From CAYGZL01 sp964354345 (GTDB taxonomy: Bacteria > Chloroflexota > Anaerolineae > Anaerolineales > UBA4823), in the NCBI GenBank assembly GCA_964354345.1, contig CAYGZL010000109.1:1-61687 (forward strand): DNA of 61,687 nt, written 5' to 3'. Every line of letters starts with the position of its first letter. Position 1 is the first letter of the stretch. Made by a program: the position numbers and the translations under genes. The notes beneath the pieces were generated by a model. That model was not told the DNA's origin and searched no databases. It was given only the letters and a program-made list of their open reading frames with translations. Below, one piece after another: positions 49,991 through 59,308 of the stretch.

Positions 49991-50488
49991 ATGCAGGCTA
50001 TTGTCGTTTATGAATCGCACTGGGGAAATACGGCTGCCATCGCACGGGCGATCGCGGAAGGTCTCGGTTCCGAGACAAAGGCTTTATCGACTGCAGAGGC
50101 AACCCTCGAAGTAATCGCAGGTGTCAACCTGATTGTGGCGGGCGCGCCTGTGCTTGGCTTCAGCCTTCCTACTGAGGACATGCTCAAGAGCATTGGCGCG
50201 AATTCGGACAAAGATCCAGTTGCTCCGGATTTGTCGCATCCCTCATTGCGCGCCTGGCTGGCTGCGCTCCCTAAGGGAAACGGATGCTCGGCTGCGTTCG
50301 AGACGCGCATCTGGTGGTCGCCAGGTGGTGCTACAAAGGCGATCGTACGTGGGTTGGAGAACGCAGGATACCGTTCGGTAGCCAAAGCCAGCCGCTTTAT
50401 CGTGACTGGAAAATACGGTCCCCTACGGGAGGGGGAGGTAGAACGAGCCAGACTTTGGGGTGGAGAGCTGGCGCGGGCAATGGGGTAG
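49991..50488 (+). CDS. Flavodoxin-like protein
   Basis: A 165-residue protein of the flavodoxin fold. The FMN phosphate loop is VVYESHWGNTAAIARAIAEGL, and the second loop reads VAGAPVLGFSLPTEDMLKSI. It would carry one or two electrons on FMN or sense redox state. The ATG at 49991 follows a purine-rich GAGAGAGAAAAGAG stretch; in-frame sequence upstream belongs to the SnoaL-like gene. Confidence 0.8.
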   Translation: MQAIVVYESHWGNTAAIARAIAEGLGSETKALSTAEATLEVIAGVNLIVAGAPVLGFSLPTEDMLKSIGANSDKDPVAPDLSHPSLRAWLAALPKGNGCSAAFETRIWWSPGGATKAIVRGLENAGYRSVAKASRFIVTGKYGPLREGEVERARLWGGELARAMG

Positions 50489-50518
50489 GAGTTCCCGCTC
50501 GTTTGAGGATCATTAAGA

Positions 50519-51001
50519 ATGGATAAACCAAAAGAAGTCATTATTTATACCGATGGGGCTTGTGATCCAAATCCTGGCCCGGGCGGGTACGGCGTGGTGT
50601 TGATTTACGGCAGGCGCCGTAAAGAGCTATCTGGGGGATTTCGTTTGACTACCAACAGCCGCATGGAGCTATTTGCCGCCATTGCCGGCCTGGAAGCCCT
50701 GAAAGAACCCTGTAAAGTCCAATTATTTAGCGATTCTGAATACCTGGTCAAAGCCATCAACCTGGCTTGGGTGCACCGTTGGGAAAAGAAAAACTGGCGT
50801 AAAGTTAAAAATCCAGACTTGTGGAAGCGCCTCCTGGCTGGGTGTGTTAACCACCAGGTTGAGTTTGTTTGGGTTAAAGGTCATGTCGGGAATCCCAATA
50901 ACGAGCGTTGTGACCAGCTGGCGATGACCGCCAGTAAATCCCCAGAATTAATGGTTGATGAAGGTTATGAACAATCAGTGGCAAGAATTCTACCGGTATA
51001 A
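50519..51001 (+). CDS. rnhA: Ribonuclease HI
   Basis: Degrades the RNA strand of RNA-DNA hybrids. The 160-residue protein has all four acidic metal ligands: Asp12 (IYTDGACDPNPG), Glu50 (SRMELFAA), Asp72 (FSDSEYLV) and Asp132 (ERCDQLA), plus His122 in VKGHVGN. The basic handle region (WVHRWEKKNWRK) is present, as in E. coli RNase HI. Confidence 0.95.
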   Translation: MDKPKEVIIYTDGACDPNPGPGGYGVVLIYGRRRKELSGGFRLTTNSRMELFAAIAGLEALKEPCKVQLFSDSEYLVKAINLAWVHRWEKKNWRKVKNPDLWKRLLAGCVNHQVEFVWVKGHVGNPNNERCDQLAMTASKSPELMVDEGYEQSVARILPV

Positions 51002-51134
51002 ATTGGACATCTGTTTCATCGAGGCGGTTTATCACGTAGATGATAACGCCCTCCGCTTCGTTGTCGATTTGGATAGTGAACAGGCTGGTCGTTGCATGAC
51101 AAAGCGCTGGCTGGTTTGCCGGAGACGCAGATAA
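50967..51134 (+). CDS. Short reading frame of 55 codons overlapping the rnhA end, doubtful
   Basis: The reading frame starts with ATG at 50967 inside the rnhA end, out of frame, and continues to TAA at 51134. The product begins MNNQWQEFYRYKLDICF and has an even mix of polar and hydrophobic residues without a recognisable domain. It may be a gene remnant or chance. Confidence 0.25.
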   Translation: MNNQWQEFYRYKLDICFIEAVYHVDDNALRFVVDLDSEQAGRCMTKRWLVCRRRR

Positions 51135-51372
51135 TAACCTGTCCGGTTCCCCAGGTGTTGGGCCAAGAAGGATGACCGGCTCGCCTGGGGACAGCCGTGA
51201 GGGATTGCGGTTCGGGAATGAGCGAAGCTGAGGTGCGTAGCTTCAGCGCTTTCGTAAAAATTTCAACACTTGAGCCAGGCCTGGCGTTTACGGGTAAAAT
51301 TCCTTCCGGTCGCATAACCTGACACTCACTGGATCATCGAATAGGAATGAACCTCGGTTATAATGCCTTGCT
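51135..51372. other. Gap between rnhA and the MFS transporter gene
   Basis: Together with the doubtful short frame above, about 370 bp after rnhA lack a convincing gene. Plus-strand reading gives broken, coding-like pieces (for example PQVLGQEG and SEAEVRSFSAFVKISTLEPG) interrupted by stops, so this may be a decayed gene. No repeat or RNA gene was recognised. Confidence 0.4.
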
Positions 51373-52581
51373 ATGGCTACCCATCCGATCTCCACACCTA
51401 CAACTCCTCCTGAATGGGCGCCCGGTCGTCGGGCGCGCCTGAACAAAACCATTGCCTATTACAGCGCGTTTATTTCCCTGGGATTGGCAGCGGCGTATTT
51501 AGGACCAACCCTACCCGGTCTGGCAGATAATGTTCATTCAACCATTCAGCAGATCAGCTCGTTGTTCGTATTCAGCTCGTTCGGCTATATGCTCGGATCG
51601 CTGTTGGGCGGCTTTGTCTATGATCGCTGGTCGGGTCACCCGGTATTGATCGTCGTTCTTTTTACGATGATTGCGGCCATGTTTACCATCCCCCTCGTCC
51701 CGCTGCTCTCGCTATTAGGCGTTGTTCTGTTCGTACAGGGCCTGGCTTTGGGTATGCTGGATGTTGGGATTAACACCTTACTGGTCTGGGTGCACCGGGA
51801 TGAGATGGGACCATTTATGAATGGGCTGCATTTCTTCTTCGGGGTCGGAGCAGTGCTGTCGCCATTAATTATCGGACAGGCTCTGGCGATTAGTAAGAAT
51901 ATCACCTGGCCGTTTTGGATCCTGGGTGTGATTATGTTACCCGCAGTGGTTATGCTGGCGCGCCAACCCAGCCCAACCCACATGGAGAAAGCTGAACCAG
52001 CGTTGGTGCGCCCGGCTATTCCCCTGTTGATTATTCTTTTGGCGCTATTCGACTTCTGCTATGTCGGCGCCGAAGTCGCTTATGGCGGCTGGATCTTCAC
52101 TTATGCGGTCAAGTTGAACCTTGCGCCGGAGACCATGGCAGCTTTTTTGACTTCTGGATTTTGGGGCGCCTTTACCGTCGGTCGCCTGTTCTCGATCCCT
52201 TTAGCGACGCGCTTCTCGGCACGCAGCATCTTATTCGTGGACCTGCTGGTCACCCTGGCAGGTCTGGCGTTGATCCAAATCCTACCTGGCTCTTTTGTGG
52301 CTTTATGGATTGGTACGGTTGCAGTCGGATTAGGGATGGCCTCCATCTTCCCTACCGTCATCCGGCTGGCCGAAAGCACGATGACCATGACGGGCTTTGT
52401 GACCAGTTGGCTGTTCGTCGGTTCCGGCCTGGGTGGGATGTTATTGCCATGGCTGATTGGACAGTATTTTGAGCGGGTGGGTGCGTTCGTCACCATGTTG
52501 GCGGTCACCATTTTTACATTGCTTAACCTGGCTTTGTTGTTTGGAATCCTCTGGTACACGAAAAAACCGAATAAATTATGA
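51373..52581 (+). CDS. MFS transporter, FucP/MFSD4-like
   Basis: A 402-residue transporter with about twelve helices. Motifs in the first half, GYMLGSLLGGFVYDRWSGHP and GLALGMLDVGINTLLVW, and MNGLHFFFGVGAVLSPLIIG resemble the FucP/MFSD4 branch of sugar transporters. The last four bases overlap the start of the TIM-barrel gene, so the pair is coupled and probably handles the same carbohydrate. Confidence 0.85.
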   Translation: MATHPISTPTTPPEWAPGRRARLNKTIAYYSAFISLGLAAAYLGPTLPGLADNVHSTIQQISSLFVFSSFGYMLGSLLGGFVYDRWSGHPVLIVVLFTMIAAMFTIPLVPLLSLLGVVLFVQGLALGMLDVGINTLLVWVHRDEMGPFMNGLHFFFGVGAVLSPLIIGQALAISKNITWPFWILGVIMLPAVVMLARQPSPTHMEKAEPALVRPAIPLLIILLALFDFCYVGAEVAYGGWIFTYAVKLNLAPETMAAFLTSGFWGAFTVGRLFSIPLATRFSARSILFVDLLVTLAGLALIQILPGSFVALWIGTVAVGLGMASIFPTVIRLAESTMTMTGFVTSWLFVGSGLGGMLLPWLIGQYFERVGAFVTMLAVTIFTLLNLALLFGILWYTKKPNKL

Positions 52582-53345
52582 ATAAAATTACTCAAGCGGT
52601 CGCCTGGTGGTGTTATGTCCCCGGTAAGCTGAGTCCTGAAACCTTCGTGCATGCTGCGGCTGATATCGGTTACACAGCGATAGATCTGGCGCCTACGGAA
52701 TTTTGGTCGTTGATAAAATCCCACGGATTGAGCCTCTCCGCCATCAACGGGCATGCCTCGTTGACTGTTGGGTTTAATCGCCGAGATCAACACGCGCGCA
52801 TCGCACAGGAAATCCGCAGCAACCTTGTCCTGGCTGAACAATGGGGCATCCCTAATTTAATTTGCTTCAGTGGTAACCGGGAGGAGCTTACTGACGCTGA
52901 GGGTTTGGAGGCCACTGCTGAAGGTCTGGCGCGTCTGGCTCCAGCCGCTGAGGCGTCCGGCGTCACCCTGGTTCTGGAGCTATTAAACAGTAAAGTTGAC
53001 CATCCGGATTACCAGGCCGATCATACCGCCTGGGGGTTGAAGGTGGTGCAGCAGGTCGGTTCTCCACGGGTCAGGCTGCTTTACGACATTTACCACATGC
53101 AAATTATGGAGGGCGACCTGATCCGTAACATCCGCCTGGCGGCGCCCTGGATGAGTCACATCCATACTGCAGGCAATCCGGGACGAAATGATCTGGACCA
53201 GGCGCAGGAAATCTATTATCCGGCAGTCTTCCGTGCGATTGCGGAGACAGGCTATACAGGGTATGTCGTCCATGAGTTCGTTCCAAAAGGCGATCCAATT
53301 AAAGCGATGCAGGAAGCTTTCGACTTGGCAGCAGTCAGTTTGTAA
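52578..53345 (+). CDS. Xylose isomerase-like TIM barrel protein (hydroxypyruvate isomerase-like)
   Basis: A 255-residue TIM-barrel enzyme of the AP_endonuc_2 superfamily. The metal/substrate residues fit the Hyi group: LVLELLNSKVDHPDY (Glu ligand), LLYDIYHMQIMEGD (Asp/His) and HIHTAGNPGRNDL, with VHEFVPKGDP near the end. It could be an isomerase or epimerase of a small sugar or hydroxy-acid. The ATG overlaps the stop of the preceding transporter gene by 4 nt (ATGA), which supports a sugar route. Confidence 0.85.
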   Translation: MNKITQAVAWWCYVPGKLSPETFVHAAADIGYTAIDLAPTEFWSLIKSHGLSLSAINGHASLTVGFNRRDQHARIAQEIRSNLVLAEQWGIPNLICFSGNREELTDAEGLEATAEGLARLAPAAEASGVTLVLELLNSKVDHPDYQADHTAWGLKVVQQVGSPRVRLLYDIYHMQIMEGDLIRNIRLAAPWMSHIHTAGNPGRNDLDQAQEIYYPAVFRAIAETGYTGYVVHEFVPKGDPIKAMQEAFDLAAVSL

Positions 53346-53510
53346 TCCCAATGAATCTTATTGTTGCCTGAAATTATGGCAAAGTATACTTACCTCCGGT
53401 TACCGCAATCCTGGGAGGGAACCAAACCTGACCTTCATTCGTCATAGGCAGAAAATGGGTTAATTTTTTCTATCAACCACGGCCATGATATGACCGCAGG
53501 AGGCGCGGCT

Positions 53511-55094
53511 ATGAACCGATATCGAACCGGCCGATTATCAAACTCCTGGAAACATCGACACACCTTGGTTTATCCCTGGCAAACGCTCATTTACATTTGC
53601 CTGCTTATTATCCTGCTCAATTCCTGCTCCATTCCGCCAGCGCCGACAGTGAGTCACGAATCTCGCATGGCGACTACTGCTGTTCCGTCCAGGCTAATCG
53701 CCACCCTTACGACAACCCCGACCACCACACGCGCCTGTCCAATACCCAGTCCGACTGCCACCCCCATATTACCGACTGCGACCGATCCCCCGGCAACGCT
53801 AAATCCCAGCGATATCGGTATGACAACCTCCGAGAGCCTGATTTCATTGTCCATTTTTAATCCACAAGCGGGGTACGGTAGACCAAACCTCGACCAAATG
53901 GTTGAATTAGAGCTACAATCGGTGCCCATCCTTCGCATTGTGAATTGGTCATCCGATGGGCACGCCATGGGTGGCATGATCAGCCCTTGGACTGACTCCC
54001 CGGTCATGGAAATGCGTTATTGTGTATCGGTTGACCAGCCCTGCCAGCTCGATGCAACCTGGCAACCTTTCACGGTCTCGGAGCGCAGCTCCTTTGTCGG
54101 CGGTTCACGCCAGACCTTTCCGGTGGTGGTGGATTGGATCGGTGTGCGTACCATCTGGTTGGTGGCTGAGTTCCGCGATGCACAGGGACAACCGGTGCTC
54201 TCGGCTGCCTATGATGAGCACAACCCCCAACCGCCCCAGGCGCAGGCGCAGGTTCCCTTCGAGTTAATCGGTATGCGTGATGAGTCCATTCCCGTGGATA
54301 AACTATCGGGAGCTGTGCAAACCTCATTAGCGATTACCGAGGTAGCCCACCAGGCAAACCTGGCAGTCTTTCCTGTAATAGGTTCCGTTCTAATCGAAGG
54401 TGGCCGTGGGGCAACCGGTGGCATCGCCGGCAATCAGATCAATATTCATGTTGATTTTTCAGCAACCAGCCCGTTTGGGAAAGTGACCGAGATGCGTATC
54501 TTACCTTATATGGCTTGCGGGAGTGGTCAGGTGGAAAGCTTTGATGCCCCTTGGGAGCCCTACACGCCCAGCCGGGATTACCCTTATGTTCCGCCGATTA
54601 ACTGGATCGGGTGGTATATCGCAGTGCAATATCGGGACGAATTGGGTAACCTTTCGTTGATATATTGCGCTGACATCAGCGTCGAAGGCATGCCGCCGAC
54701 CTCCTCGCCGTCGCCTACCCTGCCAGTCAATCAGATCAAGTGTATTACACCGCAAGAAGTCAGACCCGGTCCGGGAGAAACAATTAATTGTGGCAATGTG
54801 CTGTTCAGTTGGCCGGGAGTAAATTCCCTGCCGGCCAGCTTTTCTTATCGGGTCATAGTCATGACCGCCAGCGACAACCAGCTCGTTGCGGATGGTATCA
54901 CGCAGGATACCTCGCTGATCCTCAAGCCCTCCGTCCAAAATCAAGAGCTGGTCTGGTATCTGACGGTTGCTGAAACCCTTGATCCACTTGGCAACCCGCT
55001 TTATCCACTGATCTGCAGTTCTTTCCCGTCTGACCAATTCAATTTGTTTCCTCCGCAGAATATCCAGGGCATCCATTTTTTGTATACACCATAG
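53511..55094 (+). CDS. Secreted lipoprotein of unknown function
   Basis: A 527-residue protein with an N-terminal basic stretch, a hydrophobic helix (LIYICLLIILLNSC) ending in a lipobox-like Cys, then a Thr/Pro/Ala-rich spacer (about 50-110). The rest is beta-rich: three repeated units containing W-rich strands, for example WSSDGHAMGGMISPWTDSPV, DWIGVRTIWLVAEFRDAQGQP and NWIGWYIAVQYRDELGN, suggesting repeated immunoglobulin-like domains. Start chosen at ATG 53511 because AGGAGG lies 7 nt upstream. It is followed after 6 nt by a glycosidase gene. The function is unknown; a surface carbohydrate or adhesion role fits the domains. Confidence 0.65.
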   Translation: MNRYRTGRLSNSWKHRHTLVYPWQTLIYICLLIILLNSCSIPPAPTVSHESRMATTAVPSRLIATLTTTPTTTRACPIPSPTATPILPTATDPPATLNPSDIGMTTSESLISLSIFNPQAGYGRPNLDQMVELELQSVPILRIVNWSSDGHAMGGMISPWTDSPVMEMRYCVSVDQPCQLDATWQPFTVSERSSFVGGSRQTFPVVVDWIGVRTIWLVAEFRDAQGQPVLSAAYDEHNPQPPQAQAQVPFELIGMRDESIPVDKLSGAVQTSLAITEVAHQANLAVFPVIGSVLIEGGRGATGGIAGNQINIHVDFSATSPFGKVTEMRILPYMACGSGQVESFDAPWEPYTPSRDYPYVPPINWIGWYIAVQYRDELGNLSLIYCADISVEGMPPTSSPSPTLPVNQIKCITPQEVRPGPGETINCGNVLFSWPGVNSLPASFSYRVIVMTASDNQLVADGITQDTSLILKPSVQNQELVWYLTVAETLDPLGNPLYPLICSSFPSDQFNLFPPQNIQGIHFLYTP

Positions 55095-55100
55095 TACTAT

Positions 55101-56990
55101 ATGAAAACACTCCTCCCTGCTCAATTTAACCTGACTGGTCCAATTTACGCCTACCTGCACGCTATCACAGAGCAATGGTTGCTGGTCGCCCCAATGGCCA
55201 ATCCGGCCATGTTGGAGATGTTTGTTGACCGTGACACCCGTCCCTACCGCAACCTGTTGCCCTGGTCAGGTGAGTTTGCCGGGAAATACCTGACTGCCGC
55301 AGTGCAGGTATGGCGCGTCACTCGCGATCCACGCCTGGGAAGCCTGTTAAGGAGCTTTGTTGCTCGCCTGATATCACTGCAAGACGCGGATGGCTACCTG
55401 GGTCCCTGGCCGCGCGACTGCCGGCTGACCAACCATTCTCCCCATCACGGCGCGAATGGCTTGCTAACCTGGGATACCTGGGGGCATTATCATCTCATGA
55501 CCGGCTTGCTGTTGTGGACGGAAGAGATCGGCGATGCAGCAGCCCTGGAGTGTGTCCTGCGCATAGCGGATTTGATCTGTCAGAAATATCTCGGCTCCCA
55601 GCGCTCGCGCCTGGTGGATACTGGCTCAACTGAGATGAACCTGGCGCCTGTGCATGGGTTAGCAAAGTTGTATCGCATGACGGGCATTCCACGCTACCTG
55701 GAGATGGCTTTACAGATCGTTGCAGAATTTACCGCATTTGATGAACACGGCCTCCTGGCGGGGGATTATCTGCGCCAGGCTTTGACCGGTAAGGCGCTGT
55801 ATGAGATGCCCCGGCCCCGTTGGGAAAGCCTGCATGCGATCATGGGTTTAACTGAATTGTATGCGATCACCGGCGAAGCGCAATACCGCCAGGCCTTTGA
55901 GCAGATCTGGTGGGGCATCGTTCAGTATGATCGCCACAACAATGGCGGCTTCTCTTCCGGCGAGCAGGCTACTGGCAACCCATACCATCCAGGCACGATC
56001 GAGACCTGTTGCACCATCGCCTGGCTTGCGATGAGCGTAGAGATGTTGAAAATGACCGGCCTATCCATTTCCGCTGATGAAATCGAGCTATCCACTTTGA
56101 ACTCTGTCTTGGGTATGCATTCCCCTACCGGACGTTGGTCCACCTTCACCACGCCGATGGACGGGGCGCGGTTTGCCAGCAGCCATGCCATTGGCTTCCA
56201 GGCGCGTTCGGGCAGCCCGGAGTTGAACTGCTGCTCGGTGAACAGCCCGCGTGGACTGGGCTTGATCAGCGAATGGGCGGTGATGCAGGAGGCCAGTGAT
56301 GTGACGCTGAACTATTATGGCCCATGCGACCTGCGGCTGACGCTGGGTGATGACCTTGACCTGGAAATCCGCCAGGAGACGGAGTATCCCATCTCTGGCA
56401 GGATCCGCATCCTGGTCACACCGAAACGCCCGGCAGTGTTCACTTTACGTTTACGCCTGCCCTATTGGTCGCAAGATACCCACCTGGCTCTGAATGGACA
56501 ATATTTACCTGGAGTTCGACCTGGCTGTTATTATCCGCTGCAACGCGAATGGCAGGCGGGGGATTGCCTGGAAATGGATCTCGATCTATCGTTACATTAC
56601 TGGCGCGGCGAACGGGAATGCCAGGGCCTGGTTTCTGTCTTTCGTGGTCCCTTATTACTGGCGTATGACCAGCGTTATAACCGCTCCCTGGCAGTGCCGC
56701 CGGAAGCGCCAAAAATACCCGACGATCCGTTCAAAGTTACCCGCGAGCTGCTGCCGGTTCCACTCCTGGAGATCAATCCGATGTCGTTACAGCCGGTTGA
56801 CTGGACGGATTGGTTCCCGCCTTTGCTACTTCTGGAGACTCGCGCCGCTCAAGGGCATTTACTTCGGCTGTGTGATTTTGCCAGCGCAGGCGCCACTGGT
56901 ACTTTATACCGTACCTGGCTGCCGGCTAAACATGCACCTCGCCGCATGGCCTTTTCCCGCATCAACCCATTACGGAGTTCGCAGCGCTGA
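55101..56990 (+). CDS. GH127-family glycoside hydrolase (beta-L-arabinofuranosidase-like)
   Basis: A 629-residue protein without a signal peptide. The (alpha/alpha) barrel has GEFAGKYLTAAVQVW, ARLISLQDADGYLGPWP, HHGANGLLTWDTWGHYHLMTGLLLW and VDTGSTEMN early on. The active-site Glu/Cys region reads GTIETCCTIAWLAMSVEMLKMTG, and the later SPELNCCSVNSPRGLGLI matches the Cys-Cys pair of GH127, which coordinates zinc. Family members release beta-L-arabinofuranose from plant glycans (DUF1680). The cytoplasmic location suggests it acts on imported oligosaccharides. It lies 6 nt after the lipoprotein gene. Confidence 0.86.
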   Translation: MKTLLPAQFNLTGPIYAYLHAITEQWLLVAPMANPAMLEMFVDRDTRPYRNLLPWSGEFAGKYLTAAVQVWRVTRDPRLGSLLRSFVARLISLQDADGYLGPWPRDCRLTNHSPHHGANGLLTWDTWGHYHLMTGLLLWTEEIGDAAALECVLRIADLICQKYLGSQRSRLVDTGSTEMNLAPVHGLAKLYRMTGIPRYLEMALQIVAEFTAFDEHGLLAGDYLRQALTGKALYEMPRPRWESLHAIMGLTELYAITGEAQYRQAFEQIWWGIVQYDRHNNGGFSSGEQATGNPYHPGTIETCCTIAWLAMSVEMLKMTGLSISADEIELSTLNSVLGMHSPTGRWSTFTTPMDGARFASSHAIGFQARSGSPELNCCSVNSPRGLGLISEWAVMQEASDVTLNYYGPCDLRLTLGDDLDLEIRQETEYPISGRIRILVTPKRPAVFTLRLRLPYWSQDTHLALNGQYLPGVRPGCYYPLQREWQAGDCLEMDLDLSLHYWRGERECQGLVSVFRGPLLLAYDQRYNRSLAVPPEAPKIPDDPFKVTRELLPVPLLEINPMSLQPVDWTDWFPPLLLLETRAAQGHLLRLCDFASAGATGTLYRTWLPAKHAPRRMAFSRINPLRSSQR

Positions 56991-57029
56991 TCGGTGAATA
57001 ATTTCCAAATAAAACAGATAAATAAACTG

Positions 57030-57058
57030 TTGATTGGTTAAGATATATTTGATATAAT
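57030..57058 (+). promoter_or_regulatory. Promoter of the gene at 57105
   Basis: TTGATT (57030-57035) and TATAAT (57053-57058) are separated by exactly 17 bp; the -10 box is perfect and the -35 matches at four positions. It lies 46 bp before the start codon. Confidence 0.65.
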
Positions 57059-57104
57059 GTGCCAAATATTGGGTCGGGTTCTGTTTACCAGATAGGAGTA
57101 AATC

Positions 57105-57545
57105 ATGGCCAGTTTCGAATCATTATTCTCAGGTGTTAATTTTAGAACTACCATCCAACGCTATTGTAGCCAGGTAGGTTGGAAAATCGCTGAAATTGAT
57201 AATAAGCATGCGACGCTGAAATTCTCAATGGATTCGGGACGGGATCAAACACTCTACATCATCCCCTATGAATCGACATTGGAATTTTCGGTGCCCAGCA
57301 TGGCGATCTTCAACACGGAAGATGATATCCCCCATTTCCTTTCGACTTTCTTGCTCCAACGCAGTGCGGAGAAGAAAATTGGTTTCTGGTGCATCGAGAA
57401 AGTCGGTGGGAAGTTTGTCTACTCCTACATGCACAACGCTGAAATCCAGCTCATCGATGTCAATTATTTCGCCAAAGTGGTCCGGGCGCTGATCAAGGAA
57501 TGTGACGATTTTGAAGGCGTTTTGATTGATATCTTGCGTAAGTAA
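57105..57545 (+). CDS. YbjN/type III chaperone-like small protein, unknown
   Basis: A 146-residue soluble acidic protein. The alpha/beta layout, with alternating strands (QTLYIIPYESTLEFSVPS, KIGFWCIEKVGGKFVYSYMHN) and a final helix (YFAKVVRALIKECDDFEGVLIDILRK), resembles the YbjN/secretion-chaperone fold. No catalytic residues are evident. It has a good ribosome-binding site (TAGGAG) and promoter. The next gene is 67 nt downstream and may be cotranscribed. Confidence 0.6.
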   Translation: MASFESLFSGVNFRTTIQRYCSQVGWKIAEIDNKHATLKFSMDSGRDQTLYIIPYESTLEFSVPSMAIFNTEDDIPHFLSTFLLQRSAEKKIGFWCIEKVGGKFVYSYMHNAEIQLIDVNYFAKVVRALIKECDDFEGVLIDILRK

Positions 57546-57612
57546 TAGGTAAACATACCCGATGGTCTAATAAACCTGTTGGGCCTGATTGAGATTATGA
57601 AGGGAGACTTTT

Positions 57613-58062
57613 ATGAACTTGTTACCTGGCGAGAGTGTATTAATCTCTACAAATAATAATATCCTCATATTGACCAATTACCGGGTGTGTTATGACTCAT
57701 CGAAGACTGGCTCCTCAAAGTATGTCTCGATAACCCTTGATTCAGTTTCCTCCTGCGGCCTGGTAACCCGTACCAATCCGATATTGCTGGTCATCGCGGT
57801 CTTGATTGCCGTGTTCGGTTTTTACCTGATGGCAGATGATTCAATGCCCGAAGAATTTGTACCGTATTTCTTGATTTTAGTTGGGCTATTAGTCCTGCTC
57901 TACTTTATCATACGTGCAGCGGTGATTAAGATTGGCTCAAACGGTGGCGATCCAATTATGGCTTCGGTAGCGGGGATGGGAAAACAGACCATCCTGGAAT
58001 TCTTAAATGCAGTGGATAGTGCCAAGATTCGCTATCTGAATTCACTCCGCACGGGCTCATAA
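57613..58062 (+). CDS. Small membrane protein with PH-like N-terminus, unknown
   Basis: A 149-residue protein. The first 50 residues, GESVLISTNNNILILTNYRVCYDSS, resemble bacterial PH-like (bPH) domains, and two hydrophobic helices (about 56-75 and 86-103) follow. The C-terminal part is alpha-helical (GKQTILEFLNAVDSAK). It is probably a membrane-associated protein whose function is unknown. An intrinsic terminator follows. Confidence 0.6.
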   Translation: MNLLPGESVLISTNNNILILTNYRVCYDSSKTGSSKYVSITLDSVSSCGLVTRTNPILLVIAVLIAVFGFYLMADDSMPEEFVPYFLILVGLLVLLYFIIRAAVIKIGSNGGDPIMASVAGMGKQTILEFLNAVDSAKIRYLNSLRTGS

Positions 58063-58110
58063 ACCCGGACTCATTGCCCTGACAGACTGATTGCACAATT
58101 TAACTCCTAT

Positions 58111-58154
58111 CATCTGGCGACTGTGACCTGTATTCGCCAGATGATTTATTTTGT
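58111..58154 (+). terminator. Intrinsic terminator after the PH-like gene
   Basis: A 10-bp perfect stem CATCTGGCGA/TCGCCAGATG (58111-58120 with 58134-58143) is followed by a T-rich stretch ATTTATTTTG. Confidence 0.75.
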
Positions 58155-58278
58155 TTGGCGATATCCGGTATAATTCGGAAATCTACCCGGGTAACTCGGA
58201 TAAACTACATGAAGTTCGCTTGGTTTGTCGCGTAACTCGCCATGATCTTCGGATCAGAAAAGGAGCAGCTTTATCGGT

Positions 58279-59292
58279 ATGATCCGTAATAAACGCAACG
58301 GTTTTCCAGAATCCGGGACAGAAGCGATCGTTGTTGAAAACCTGAGTAAAACCTACCAGGTGCCTGAACGGGAGGGTGGTTTTGGCGCGGCGGTGCGCAG
58401 CTTCTTCCATCGCCGCTACAAGAATGTCCTGGCTGTTCAACGCGTTAACTTTCGCATCCGCCGGGGGGAAATCGTCGGCTTTCTTGGACCGAACGGCGCA
58501 GGAAAAACGACCACGCTCAAGATGCTTGCCGGTCTCCTGCACCCCACCGCTGGGCGTGCCTGGGTGCTGGGCTACACACCTTGGGAGCGAAAAAAAGGTT
58601 ACTTGATGTCCATGACGCTGGTGATGGGCCAGCGTAACCGTTTATCCTGGGATATCCCCGCGGCTGACTCGTTTTTGTTAAACCAGGCGGTTTACCGCAT
58701 CAGCGACAATGTTTACCAGCGGACGATGAAAGAGTTGGATGAGCTGCTGGATCTCTCCCCGATTATGCGCAAGCCAGTGCGTAACCTGTCGCTGGGCGAA
58801 CGCATGAAGTGCGAGCTGGCGGTTGGTCTGATGCACCGCCCGCAGGTGCTTTTCCTGGATGAGCCAACCATCGGCCTGGATATCATGGCCCAGGCGCGCA
58901 TCCGCCAATTCTTGCAAGAGTACAACCGTCGCACTGGCGCGACGATTCTACTCACCAGCCACTACATGGCGGATGTGACTGCGCTGTGTGAGCGGGTGAT
59001 CATGATCCATCATGGCCAGTTGATATATGATGGCAGCCTGGCTGAATTGTCGCATCGCATCGCGCCTTATAAATTGATCGGGGTGGCATTACAGTGCGCC
59101 ACACCTTGTGACTTAAGCCCGTATGGTACCCTTACTACCAATGAATCAGGGGACGGCAAGCAATACATTCAGGTTCCGGCGGAGCGGGTCAATGAAATTA
59201 CTGCCCATCTTCTATCTGAGATGCCAGTGCAGGATCTAACGATCGAGGATCCCCCGATCGAAGCGGTGATCGAAAGAGCATTTCACGAATGA
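58279..59292 (+). CDS. ABC-2 type exporter ATP-binding protein
   Basis: A 337-residue ATPase of the COG4586 group. Walker A is GPNGAGKTTTLK, the signature is LSLGERMKCELAVGL (Gly-Glu form), Walker B is VLFLDEPTIGLD and the H-loop is LTSHYMADVTAL. A long C-terminal domain follows (about 240-337), as is usual in this group. It is the first gene of an exporter operon; the permeases follow after 16 and 6 nt. Confidence 0.88.
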   Translation: MIRNKRNGFPESGTEAIVVENLSKTYQVPEREGGFGAAVRSFFHRRYKNVLAVQRVNFRIRRGEIVGFLGPNGAGKTTTLKMLAGLLHPTAGRAWVLGYTPWERKKGYLMSMTLVMGQRNRLSWDIPAADSFLLNQAVYRISDNVYQRTMKELDELLDLSPIMRKPVRNLSLGERMKCELAVGLMHRPQVLFLDEPTIGLDIMAQARIRQFLQEYNRRTGATILLTSHYMADVTALCERVIMIHHGQLIYDGSLAELSHRIAPYKLIGVALQCATPCDLSPYGTLTTNESGDGKQYIQVPAERVNEITAHLLSEMPVQDLTIEDPPIEAVIERAFHE

Positions 59293-59308
59293 ACGGGTCA
59301 ATGCTGGC

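Noticed and set aside
51016..51315. Minus-strand reading frame of 99 codons
   Set aside because: No ribosome-binding site, low similarity to any protein pattern, and it opposes coding-like pieces on the plus strand.
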